From: Paulinella micropora | Lineage: Eukaryota > Cercozoa > Imbricatea > Euglyphida > Paulinellidae | NCBI GenBank assembly: GCA_019918135.1 | Contig: WBZZ01003506.1 | Location: forward strand, 1 to 64,000 | Direction: 5' to 3' | Length of the DNA: 64,000 nt | Part shown: piece after piece, positions 40,353 through 53,536 of the stretch | Numbering within the stretch: the first letter of the stretch is position 1 | Layout of the letters: the number at the start of each line of letters is the position of its first letter | The notes under the pieces: generated by a model | What the model was told of the DNA's origin: nothing | Seen by the model: only the letters and a program-made list of their open reading frames with translations | The model's database searches: none | Program-made: the position numbers and the translations under genes

Positions 40353-41640
40353 TTTTCGTCCTCCTCCTCCCGTGTAGGCAGGTGGTAAGGGATTACCATA
40401 TGCTCCTCCTCCTCCTCTCTCTTCTTGTTCAAATCATCCTTCATCTTCGTCTCCTCCATATCTTCCTTCATCATCCCAGCCCTCTTCTACTCCTCCTCCT
40501 ACTCCTTCATCTCCTCCTCCTCCTCCTTCATTCAGTCATCTTCCTCTTCCTCCTCTTGCTTCTTCTTCTTCTCTTCTTTGTTCTGCCTCCGAGAATTCAC
40601 TTACTTCGGCGGTCTGTCGACATGATGTCGTAGTATTAATTAACAGGAGGACAGTGTCAGCTCCTATGTTTGGTTTTTGTTCGTTTGTGTTCTGTTCCTC
40701 CTTCAGTCGATTGACTAGTGAAGAGAGAAGCTAATAGAGAGGGTAGAGTGAGATTCCCTGTCCTCTATGAAACACTGTTTGTATGTTTGTTTTTGTTTGA
40801 GAAAAATAGTCTTTGAGACTTTCTCCGATTTCTTGTTCTCCTTACTCAGATTACTTTCTCCTCCTTCTTTTCTATATTGTATCTAGTATGAGGCACTTGG
40901 ACCTACACACAGATAGTAATAGAGAAGCTAGAAAAGCTCTCCTTGAGAAGTCGACAGTCGGTCGGATAGGTTCTCAGACCTACCTTTAGAAAACGATCAG
41001 AGAGTTGCAAAAATACTCTGACGTATGTGTGAGATAATGCAGATAAATGCACAAACTAGAAGGGTAGAGTGTTGTGCTCCTGTCCCTATGCTTGTTTATG
41101 TTTTGTGTGTGTTCCTTCACTCTTCTGTCCACCTCCTTCTTCTTGGTCTCTGTGTGAGAACAGCAAGAACGACAGAGAGTTTGTATCTGATATCTCCTTG
41201 TGAGCACACAGATATGGATTGGGCTAGAGGGTACCAGACACCTGCTTAAGACCAATCAAATTATTTGTTTTGTGAAAGAGTTATGAGGGAGCTGTGTTGG
41301 AGTATTTGTTTTCGTCTGACGTCCCCGTGTGAGACAGGTCAGTGAAAATTCACTCTGTTGCCTGTGTGGCAAAGCAGAAAGAAATCACCCTAGTGATGTG
41401 GACTCCAAATGTATTGCCCCCAACGATAGCTCGTAAAAAGTCGGTAATACAACCAAACACAGTCCTCAAAGGATGAGAATGATGTCTCGTTGTATTAGCT
41501 CAGTGAAGCCAAAAAAGGAAAACGGCGAGCAGGAATAAAATGGCATCAGGTCCAATGCGGACAAATAATACTGAAAAACAAGCTGGTGCACCTGTCACCA
41601 GGAAAAGGTACTTTTTACCGGCTATCCGGGGGGTGATGCC
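40353..41640. other. Gypsy 5' leader or unique sequence, no gene seen
   Basis: CTC-rich stretch at 40400-40600 (purine-rich on the element strand), then unique sequence. No coding frame supported, and no LTR recognised since no second copy is present. Confidence 0.4.
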
Positions 41641-41646
41641 TACAGT

Positions 41647-41706
<60 letters not shown>

Positions 41707-42264
41707 GTGCTTCTCTGTCAATGGCTGATGCATTTCTGCACATGCGCCTCCATCGCACCCGTGAGGGGAGTACGAAGAATTGACGATAGGCTGTAATGAC
41801 AGCCCCGCAAGGGCAGTTCCAACACTTCCAGACGGACCGGTATGTTCAATGAAAATACTGGTCCAGACGGACCGGTATGTTCAATGAAAATACTGGTGGC
41901 ACCGACGGGAATCGAACTGGCGACAGGGCCCAGATGGTAGAACTTGACCACTGGGCTATCACGGTGTCAATAATAATAATAATAATAATAATAATAGTGC
42001 TTCTCTGTCAATGGCTGATGCATTTCTGCACATGCGCCTCCATCGTCTCACCCGTGAGGGGAGTACGAAGAATTGACGATAAGCTCTAATGACACCCCCG
42101 CAAGGGCAGTTCCAACACTTCTAGACGGGCCGGTATGTTCAATGAAAATACTGGTCCAGAAATAGACCGATATGTTCAATGAAAATACTGGTGGCACCGA
42201 CGGGAATCGAACTGGCGACAGGCCCAGATGGTAGAACTTGACCACTGGGCTATCACGGTGTCCA

Positions 42265-42361
<97 letters not shown>

Positions 42362-42629
42362 GTGCTTCTCTGTCAATGGCTGATGCATTTCTGCACATGC
42401 GCCTCCATCGTCTCACCCGTGAGGGGAGTACGAAGAATTGACGATAAGCTCTAATGACACCCCCGCAAGGGCAGTTCCAACACTTCCAGACGGGCCGGTA
42501 TGTTCAATGAAAATACTGGTCCAGAAATAGACCGGTATGTTCAATGAAAATACTGGTGGCACCGACGGGAATCGAACTGGCGACAGGGCCCAGATGGTAG
42601 AACTTGACCACTGGGCTATCACGGTGTCC

Positions 42630-42684
<55 letters not shown>

Positions 42685-42978
42685 CAACAACAATAATAAT
42701 AATAATAATAGTGCTTCTCTGTCAATGGCTGATGCATTTCTGCACATGCGCCTCCATCGTCTCACCCGTGAGGGGAGTACGAAGAATTGACGATAGGCTC
42801 TAATGACACCCCCGCAAGGGCAGTTCCAACACTTCCAGACGGACCGGTATGTTCAATGAAAATACTGGTCCAGATCTGGACCGGTATGTTCAATGAAAGT
42901 ATTGGTGGCACCGACGGGAATCGAACTGGCGACAGGGCCCAGATGGTAGAACTTGACCACTGGGCTATCACGGTGTCC

Positions 42979-43072
<94 letters not shown>

Positions 43073-43340
43073 GTGCTTCTCTGTCAATGGCTGATGCATT
43101 TCTGCACATGCGCCTCCATCGTCTCACCCGTGAGGGGAGTACGAAGAATTGACGATAAGCTCTAATGACACCCCCGCAAGGGCAGTTCCAACACTTCCAG
43201 ACGGGCCGGTATGTTCAATGAAAATATTGGTCTAGAAATAGACCGGTATGTTCAATGAAAATACTGGTGGCACCGACGGGAATCGAACTGGCGACAGGGC
43301 CCAGATGGTAGAACTTGACCACTGGGCTATCACGGTGTCC

Positions 43341-43372
<32 letters not shown>

Positions 43373-43376
43373 TAAC

Positions 43377-43416
<40 letters not shown>

Positions 43417-43690
43417 GTAATAATAGTGCTTCTCAGTCAATGGCGAATGCATTTCTGCACATGTGCCTCCATCGTCTCACCCGTGAGGGGAGTACGAAGA
43501 ATTGACGATAAGCTCTAATGACACCCCCGCAAGGCAGCTCCAAGCCTTCCAGACAGACCAATACTTTCAAAGAAAATATCCTTTGAAAATACTAGCACCG
43601 ACGGGAATCGAACTGGCGACAGGTCCCAGATGGTAGGCCTTAACCACTGGGCTATCGCGGTGCCACTAATAATAATAATAATATTAATAA
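41641..43690 (-). repeat. SINE and (AAT)n cluster 1
   Basis: Six head-to-tail SINEs, all on the minus strand, at 41706-41968, 41996-42263, 42361-42629, 42710-42978, 43072-43340 and 43425-43665 (the last from the divergent subfamily). They are separated only by (AAT)n of 8 to about 35 units. Each new copy appears to have landed in the ATT tail of another. The copy at 43072-43340 holds the empty Polinton site. Confidence 0.9.
43129..43134. other. Paralogous empty insertion site of the Polinton
   Basis: In the second copy of the duplicated host segment the SINE reads through CACCCGTGAGGGGAGT with a single CGTGAG and no insert. The flanks match those of the Polinton: the diagnostic AGATCTGGACCGG and GAAAGTATTGG variants lie to the left, and the AAAATATTGGTCTAG variant lies to the right. 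It is therefore the equivalent locus and not just another SINE. Confidence 0.9.
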
Positions 43691-43764
43691 TAATAATGAT
43701 ATAAGTATGTGGAAAAAAAAAGTGCTGAAAGAGTAACCTGACATGCGGGAATTTGTATCCCAAT

Positions 43765-44354
43765 CTAGATTCTGTTGCCCATGAGCCCCCTACCCCCTAC
43801 ACTGTTTTGCTTTGGATCAGATGCACTGCGTTGAGAGCGGGTTGACATTGCATGCGAACCCACACTGCCACCTACACTAACACCTACACTCCTAGGACTT
43901 TCCACACGCATAGGAATAGCAGGGCTGTTAGCGGCACTGCGGTTAACTTGGGGGGAGTGGCTCACAGGGCTCGCCAAAGACGACCCAAAACCTTGCGAAG
44001 GCGATGAAGTAGGATCTTTGCGAGCGTCCACGATGACAGACCCTGCCTTGCCAGCTTCACCAGCTCCTAGCACAGCCATCATAGGCGATCGCGACGAAGG
44101 GGGGAGGGGGGGGGGGGGGGAGAGAGACTTGGGGAGAGTGACTGTCGAGGGGGGCGTCGGGGTCGTACACCACGACCGGCGCCGCGTCGGCCTGCTGCTC
44201 CTGTTCGCCGTCGGACTCGTCGTCGGTGCCCAGCTCGACAGAGTTGCAAACCTTTCGAGCTGGAAGACTTACTAGCTGACGGGCAACGGTACTTGCCGGA
44301 ATAAAAGGTGATTAGCGCAGAGGGTGGGCAATGCCGTGAAGCACTTGACCACAC
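43765..44354 (-). CDS. Ser/Pro/Arg-rich putative exon region, copy B
   Basis: Counterpart of 21537-22147. The different G-run length near 44100-44120 splits the frame at about 44080, which shows how unstable this homopolymer is. Confidence 0.3.
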
Positions 44355-44702
44355 TCTATTATCAATAACTAGTCACTACTAGCGTCCTAGTGTAACTAAT
44401 CCGTTATTAATGTCCAAGTGTTTACAGTTCACTTATGCAGTGTGTTTACCTTTTAATTCTGAAGTACAGACTGTGCTGCTTGAGCACACAAACTACGAAA
44501 CCCTATCCGTTCTATCTAAGCTATCCGTTCTATAATTGGCTGGTGCACAGAAGACCAACTCTATTCTAGATAAAACTAGAATATCTAGAAGGAATGAAAT
44601 GTAGATTGTGCCACTTTAAATTGCACATCCTTCCAGTACATACAATAAAATATGGTAATGTAAAGGCATTTCGCAAAGAGGGCCGGCAGAGAATAGTTTT
44701 AC

Positions 44703-46093
<1,391 letters not shown>

Positions 46094-46255
46094 GGTAAGC
46101 TGTGAAGTGGTACTAAGGCATGAGGCATAGCTTTTCATATGTAGAGCAGCCGATTTGCTTCGTGGGCGTGGGCGTGGCTCATGAGCAGCTATGTTCATGC
46201 GTTGTGTAGGTGGGGGGCATGGGAAGGGGCGGGTGCGCGTGGCCGATTGGCCAGT

Positions 46256-46453
46256 CTAAGACTTCTTGAAGTGGGCGGCCTGGTCCTTGTAAAAGGCCCT
46301 GACGGTGACGTCGTACGCCACACCACTGACTTGCTTCGGGTGGGGGATGTTCCAGGACCGGAGTCGGTCCAGCATCACGTTGAGCACCAGGTCTTCCTCC
46401 ACTTCCTCCACGATGGGGGCTGAGGCTGGGGCAGAATCTGGAACAGAGGCCAT
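46256..46453 (-). CDS. Small putative host ORF, copy B (65 aa)
   Basis: Identical to the copy A reading, including the acceptor-like sequence before the ATG. Confidence 0.35.
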   Translation of the reverse strand: MASVPDSAPASAPIVEEVEEDLVLNVMLDRLRSWNIPHPKQVSGVAYDVTVRAFYKDQAAHFKKS

Positions 46454-47945
46454 CGTAAGTCTGCAAACACAAGCAAATATCATGGGAAATAGGCCTAAAA
46501 TGCAGAGGACACATAATTCCAACAGTAGACAAGCACAACAGGGCATAAACAGCGACAACAGAGACACACAACACATAGCAAAAGTAAAAAACAGAACATT
46601 TCAGAAAAATGAAAAATACAGTCAAAACAGTCAGATTTGACAGGCATAATGTGTGTAGAATGTGTTGTTTTGTGTTTGTTTCATGAAACCTACCACTAGG
46701 CATGGAGCAGGCAACATGTATTGTAATGTAGCATGTGTGGTTTGCTCAAACACACTTTAGCGCAATAAAATAGAAAAAATAACGACAAATATAAACTTCA
46801 ACCCCCTCTCACATCGACAAGAAACAAAAAATGACTGCAACCAAGCATCTTTCAACACCCCATTGCTAACACCCACAGAGTTAACAAACAAAAACCAAGC
46901 AAAGGAGATAATGAGGTCGCGTAGGAGAGACACGAAAACAAACATGGCAGCACAGGACGGGAATGCCTGAAGTTCAGAGTGGGCAAGCATAGGCAAGGAA
47001 TGAAGGGGCGACAGAGTTTTTGAGGCAAATCAGGCGAGCAACACTTGGAAAACAATATGCAAGACAAAAATGCAAGAAAGAGCACAAGGAAGGCATGGAC
47101 AACGAACAAATACAACATGGTGGGACAACCAGAAACAGTGGCAAGACAAAACACACCAAACGCAGGCAGTTGGACAGATTAAAAAACAGAATTGTAGGAA
47201 AGTGAGTGTAGGTATGTGGCAAGCAAGTAGATTCAAGAATTTTGGAATTTGGCGAAGTGGGGAATGCAAAAACAGGAAGCAAAAAGCATGAACACAGCAC
47301 TTTGCTTGAGAGTGAATTCGCAAAAAGGGCAGGACAGCAGAAATGAATTGGAAAAAGCCACTGAGTGGTAGGCTTGAACCTGAAAAGTATGGTGGATTCA
47401 ATGCAAACTTTAATTTGAGATTTTGTAAAAACTACTAAAAATATCTTGAAACTGATTGCAGATTCTGAATCCGGGTGATCTGAAGAATTTATTTATTTAT
47501 TTTGAATTTATTTCTAAACAGGCGAATTCACTAAATACCCCTAGGGGGGGGGGGGTTTTAAAGGATATGAACGAAGTGACCGCTCTGCTATTTACTGGTA
47601 TTTCACCTGCTCATACAGAGTCAGGACTCAATGCAGCCATAATATTCTTAATAAGAGTTCGTTGTATCTGCCTACTTGAAGAGTTGCATACAAACTCACA
47701 ATTCGAATTTTCCTTCCAAGTCGAAACTACACACACAGAGTTTTGTGTGTTCTGTCGACAGATCGATTTGGAAAGACACTCTCTCTCAGGAGTGGCTATA
47801 CAACAACGTATTAGGACAGAGGTAACCAAAAACACATATGTATCGACACATTGTTCACCTGCCGTTGCATTTTTGTGTCCTCCTCTAACCTCATACACAC
47901 TATGCAGTCAACCAACACAGTATGTGTTTGGTTTTGTTGTTTTAG

Positions 47946-49767
47946 GGTCAACGCCCTACCTACAGAGTGGAGATCATCTCCTCCACTGCACATCGTACAT
48001 TCCATCTACTGTGTTGCGTTCTGGTCTGCTTCTGGCACGTCTACATGTGGAATCAATCACGGGACGACGACCCAGTTTCGAAATACAATCAACACAAGCG
48101 ACGCTGTTTGGACCCCTACTCCATTCTGGGCTCCCGTACTGACACTCTACGTACTGACAAGAAGTTTCAGGAGGAAGTTAAGGCTGGAAAGACTACTCGC
48201 CTCCACGCCAACCTATCGCGTACGCAAACTGTTCAATTTATTTACGACTTACTGACCAGCTACGTTGGCGACGAACGTGACATCATTCGGAAGAATCACA
48301 AGGACAAAGCTACATTGCTACCACAGGTCCCTATTGCACCTCAAGCCAGCTTAGACTTTCTCCGTAATCCCGACTGGACAGACGCTAAAGTATACACACA
48401 GTACCTGGGGCCTACTGGATCGCTAGCAACAGCAGAGAAACTCTGGAACGACATCGGCAACGTCATCCCTGTAGAAGTTTTCATAACTACTACCTGTTAC
48501 TGCTTCAACTGATGGATTAATAGGGTCACTACCGGCTACTACTCCTTTGGGTACAACCACTGGTGCTACATCTGTTCCCCCATCGAATCCAACTGGTCCA
48601 ACTACTTTGTTGCACGCTGGAAACTCTTCTGCACCATCTTCGGCTCCCACACCAGCTGCGTTGATTCCATCGACTCCGGTCCTGCCCTCAGCCCCAACGT
48701 CTATTGTTGCACCAGCACTTCGACCGTCCGTTCGACCCTTCATGCCCCCGATACTCAACATGCCTTACCCGACCCCAGACGCTTCGTTTACACGTACTGG
48801 ACGCCTCGCTCGAGCTGCGACGCTCGCTCCGCCGCGCCCCGTAGTGCAACCATTGTCGGCTCTACTCGCCTGTAGACCAATCGAGCCGGTAAACAGTTCC
48901 TTGGCTATGCTATCCTTTCTCGGTACGCTCCTCTCGTCACCGCAAGCGGCCTACTACATCCACCGTCGATCAACCCTACGATATCGGTTTGTTCGCTTCA
49001 AGTTCAGCACTTAACCCGACGACATCATCCGCTGCAGCCATCCTCGGTCGTCCACTGACGCCTTCACGCGTGACCCCGAGATCGACGCCGGCTACATCCA
49101 GCTCAAGTTCTAACACTCTAGCATCCATCCCGGAAGGCCCTGCACCCAAAGCATCGCCTACTCCATCGGAAGCCACGACTTCTGAAGATGCAACAGCAAG
49201 ATCGGCAGCGGAAGCTGAACGCTACGCCATCGAACTTGAAGAAGCAGAACTCATCGCAGTCGAACAAGAACGAGAACGAGAACCAGTAGAAGCAGAGCGT
49301 GCGGCAGCCTTCGAACGTGATGAACAACAGGACGACAAAGAGCTGGAACAAGCTGATGCTCCGACCGGCAGCCCCAGCCAGATGGACCACCATCAGCCCA
49401 GTCGGCGAGCTCCTCCGGCGATGGAACATCTTCCCAATCTTCGCCGCCCCGTCGTGTCATTCGCTTCGGCCTCTCCGGCGCCAACTCGGGCTACTACATA
49501 CAGATGCTGCTACGCCATCACCGGTCCGCCCCCGCACGCCGTGCCATGTTCATCTTGTCGACTCCAGCGGGAGCGCCGACTGCCGATCAAGCTACCTTCG
49601 CGCGCCAATTGGCTGTCAACTACCACGTCACCAACACACAGATCCAGCTTGCCATCATGCACGCTATCAACATCGTTCGCACGTGGGGAGATAAATATAC
49701 TGTTGCCATTATGGACGCATGTTGGGCCCGCTTCGTTCGCGTCACCGACCCAGTCCAGCAGGTATGA
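47946..49767 (+). CDS. Uncharacterised plus-strand host coding region, copy B (exons unresolved)
   Basis: Same frames and boundaries as copy A. The identical frame changes in both copies mean they predate the duplication or are introns; they are not independent sequencing errors. Confidence 0.35.
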
Positions 49768-51268
49768 TGCTCACTTTCCCTCATCTGCCTATAATTCATT
49801 CGCCACTTTATTCACTGCCGTTTGGACAAGCTCGACACACGGAAGTCAGCACTTCAAGCACTCAATCTACGGCGCTTCAAGAAGGAACAGCTCTTGGCGT
49901 ATATCAACCAATGTAGTCTTTCCTTTCTGAATGTGGTGGGTGTGTTTGTGAGTGTTTGCATGTGTGTGTGTGTGTGTGTGTACCGAGTGCTGTAGACCCT
50001 TCACACACCAGAAGCGTTTTGTCTCTGGAGCTGCTCGGTGACCTAGTTCTCGCACTTGTCGATCTATTTAACATCACACAACGCGTTTGTAGTGCTTAGG
50101 TGTGAGGAGTGGTGTGTTTTTGTTTGTTTCTGACGAAAATAAAAATCGTCTCAAAATCATCTTTAGTTTTTGCTCTTGCGTGTATGTTTTGCAAGAAAAT
50201 TCCTTGGCATATGTCTTGTCTGACTAGGCCTACCACACACCTAAGAGATAGCCACCACGTTTGGTGTAGGATGTATTAATATGTCTTTTGTACAAACAGG
50301 AATTGTGTTAATTAAATAGATTTCTGTTTGTGTCTTCTGTCTGTTTTCCTCAACATCCTTACACTTCCCTACGTTTTCCTTACGTTTGTGTGAGGCTAAC
50401 AACGTGTGGCTATACAGACTGGAGTGGATAAATATAGGAATGCACCCAGGAAACAGATCGTCTATCTTTTTATTTCCTGTGGGTGTGCTGGTAAAATATT
50501 CATCTGACTCGACAATATGTTGACAATCAATCAAGTGAACACTACTGTGTTATTATATATAAGACTGGAGACACACTTCGTTACCACACAATCACCAAAC
50601 ACATGATTGTTAGTGTTAGACTAGTACACACAACAAGTGTCTTGCCGTGCCGCTGTTTCAGCCTCCGTGCAACGTTTCACTGTTGAATGGTTTTTGTGCA
50701 CTGCGCACTTCTCACACCCACTCATCTCCTTTCCTACCCTTCACCACTACCTTTCCTTCTTCTTTCTCCTAGGGAAGTATCTTTTTCAAATTGCTTGAAT
50801 TAATTTGGATTATAGAAAAAAAATCAGGCTGAGATTAAATTTTTTTCTGTTAAGATAAGAAACTTATTATTTAATGCAAGCCGGAGTCTATCTATATCGG
50901 GCCACTCAATCCAAGCATTCTGAGAATAACATAATCTTCCTCCTCTGCAAAAGAGAGGAAACCAGTATAGTGTGAAAATGTAGTAGACTGTCAGAGCCAA
51001 GCAACAAAAAGGAAACAGAGAGCAATTTCCTAATGTCCGCACTAACGATAATATTATCCTGCGTAAAAAATAGTACCGGTTACTTGTCTTAATATTATCG
51101 TTTTCAACCGGCTCAAAGTATATATATAAAAACTGGTATAACCATATCTTGACTTGATATAGCTCATCTATACATCACTGTGTATAAGGGGTATAAGAAA
51201 AGGTCGCATATTTACATATCTGCGCCTATACTAAGCAATACACATCCTGTACTGGCGAGCTACAAACT

Positions 51269-51611
51269 CTAAGCAAGTTCCACGCGCAAACCCCTTGAAA
51301 TCTCCTCCCGAAAGGAGCTATAACCTCTGTGCGCACGCATATAGCGCTTCACATTCTGAAAAACTAACTCAGGTAGCATGAGTTCAGGAAAATAGGCAGG
51401 CACACGTACATATATAACTCCCACAACAGCAGCGAACAACATATTTTGCAAATCAGCTACCTCTGCTGCCCCGTGAATTTTCGCATTATCCACCACGAGA
51501 ATATCACCTCCCGCAAATTGCCATTGTGACATGCATCAACAAGCGACTCAAAATAATCTATTGCATCATTTGAACCCTCCCTGATAGACAACAATTATGT
51601 GTTAGGCTAGT
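51269..51611 (-). pseudogene. DDE transposase remnant, copy B
   Basis: Same broken fragment as in copy A (frame 51532-51269), with the same frameshift. Confidence 0.75.
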
Positions 51612-51741
51612 CATATATATAATAGATAATACAGTAGAAAACGTTTCCAACCGACATGAACTTGTTCAAAAAGCTGAATATGAAAATCAAAATTAACATA
51701 TAATTCTTAATAATTTGTACACGTTAAGACTGCACTTGAGT

Positions 51742-51838
51742 TTATGCTCTAGCACTTTGAATCATGGTCTCCCATGCATCTACTTGCAATTTGCCTTCGG
51801 CCAACATCCACCTGATTTTACGTTCTTCAGAAACTTTC
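51742..51838 (-). CDS. Tandem duplicate of the LYRM2-like last exon, copy B
   Basis: Matches the copy A duplicate exon at 29531-29627, so the exon duplication came before the segmental duplication. Confidence 0.7.
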
Positions 51839-51911
51839 CTAAGAAAAGAGTTATGAAAACCAAAATTGAAATATAATTGTTACTTTGTACACGTTAGGAC
51901 TGCACTTGAGT

Positions 51912-52294
51912 TTATGCTCTAGCATTTTGAATCATGGTCTCCCATGCATCTACTTGCAATTTGCCTTCGGCCAACAACCACCTGATTTTATGCTCTTCAG
52001 AAACTTTCCTAAAAAAAAACAGTTCTAGTTGCACAAACTGGACAAGTGGTTAGTTGATACCTCACGTTTTCGAATTGCTGCCGCGCGAACTGGTGCACCT
52101 TGGAAACAAAAGCCACACTGCCAGTCGCGAGGCCTGGTGGAGGCAGCTATTAATACCTCTTTTCTCTTGTCTGCGTCGAGCCCACGGGTCTTGCGGAAGA
52201 CGCTGCGATACAAGGCCAGCGCCTCGCAGCGCAGATGGAAGCGCGACAGGGATGGCACGTTCTCCAGCACCTGCCGCCGCGCACCCGTGCTCAT
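51912..52294 (-). CDS. LYRM2: LYR-motif protein, LYRM2-like, copy B (90 aa, three exons)
   Basis: Exons 52294-52157, 52098-52061 and 52008-51912. By eye the sequence matches copy A throughout, so the host carries the gene twice if the duplication is real. Confidence 0.8.
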
Positions 52295-52559
52295 TTCACT
52301 CTGCGATCACCTTGATGAGACCTAGTACGAGCACAGGAGACAAGTAGCGACAGAAGAGCCTAACTGAAACATATAAATCTATGATGATAAATGATGCTTT
52401 AACGCGTAAGCGAATAAAAAAATTATGCGAGCAAATAAATATATAAATGAAAAAAGTAGATAAAGTATTTAATATAAAAAATAGATGGGATAGATAAAAT
52501 AAAATTCAGGAAATAAATAATTAATAAATAAATACACAAAGGATAAGATGTGGAGAAAA

Positions 52560-52929
52560 AAAGAAGAGAAGGAAGAAGAAGAAGAAGAAGAAGAAGAAGA
52601 AGGATTACTATTTCTGTTAATCAATAGCCTTCGGGCTAACTATTTCTATGTTTCATAAGAGATTCATTTGTCAGTAACTGCATCAAATCAACGGCCAGGA
52701 AGAAGAAGAAGAAGAAGAAGAAGAAGAAAAAGAAGAAGAAGAAGAAGAAGAAAAGAAGGAGAAGAAGAAGAAAAAACACTGTTTTTACATTTTGCGTTTA
52801 CTCTCCTGCTCTCATATTTTCTTGGTTTCTTAATAATAACTTCAATCGATTTCTAGTTCTTATTGCTTGACATAGATATTTCTATTAAATTTCTGGTCCC
52901 GTAAAATTTTCGCTAGTATTAAAGAAGAA

Positions 52930-52964
<35 letters not shown>

Positions 52965-52971
52965 AGAAGAA

Positions 52972-53018
<47 letters not shown>

Positions 53019-53029
53019 AGAAGAAGAAG

Positions 53030-53060
<31 letters not shown>
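52560..53060. repeat. (GAA)n arrays, copy B
   Basis: Same three arrays as copy A with shorter second array; an example of length drift between the copies. Confidence 0.95.
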
Positions 53061-53189
53061 TGTCGTAATGTGTCCTTGTGCTTTTAGGGTAGGGATGGTC
53101 GTGCTCACTCATTCTTGCCCAAAATTTGAGTGGGTTATGTTTGTGGTTCTCTTTCGTTGGACAGGAATAATAATAATAATAATAATAAT

Positions 53190-53458
53190 AGTGCTTCTCT
53201 GTCAATGGCTGATGCATTTCTGCACATGCGCCTCCATCGTCTCACCCGTGAGGGGAGTACGAAGAATTGACGATAAGCTCTAATGACACCCCCGCAAGGG
53301 CAGTTCCAACACTTCCAGACGGGCCGGTATGTTCAATGAAAATACTGGTCCAGAAATAGACCGGTATGTTCAATGAAAATACTGGTGGCACCGACGGGAA
53401 TCGAACTGGCGACAGGGCCCAGATGGTAGAACTTGACCACTGGGCTATCACGGTGTCC
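53190..53458 (-). repeat. SINE, copy B right end
   Basis: Counterpart of 31003-31271, followed by a shorter (AAT)n tract. Confidence 0.85.

Positions 53459-53529
<71 letters not shown>

Positions 53530-53536
<7 letters not shown>

Larger units (their letters stand above)
32950..41640 (-). mobile_element. Degraded Ty3/Gypsy-like retrotransposon (boundaries uncertain)
   Basis: Gag-like, protease-like, RT-RNase H and integrase regions in the Ty3/Gypsy order on the minus strand. Sharp left edge at 32949/32950, where copy B instead continues in module repeat; this cuts inside the integrase C-terminal region, so the 3' LTR is missing. No convincing LTR pair or primer-binding site was found. The right edge lies somewhere before the SINE tail at about 41645. 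Confidence 0.8.

Noticed and set aside
40900-41640. Possible LTR of the Gypsy element (TGTAGGCATCACCCCCC near 41640 on the minus strand)
   Set aside because: No second copy exists in the window to confirm it, and the 3' end is truncated at 32950.
41641-43690. Regularly spaced repeats resembling a CRISPR array
   Set aside because: Repeats are about 270 bp SINEs with simple-sequence spacers in a eukaryotic genome.
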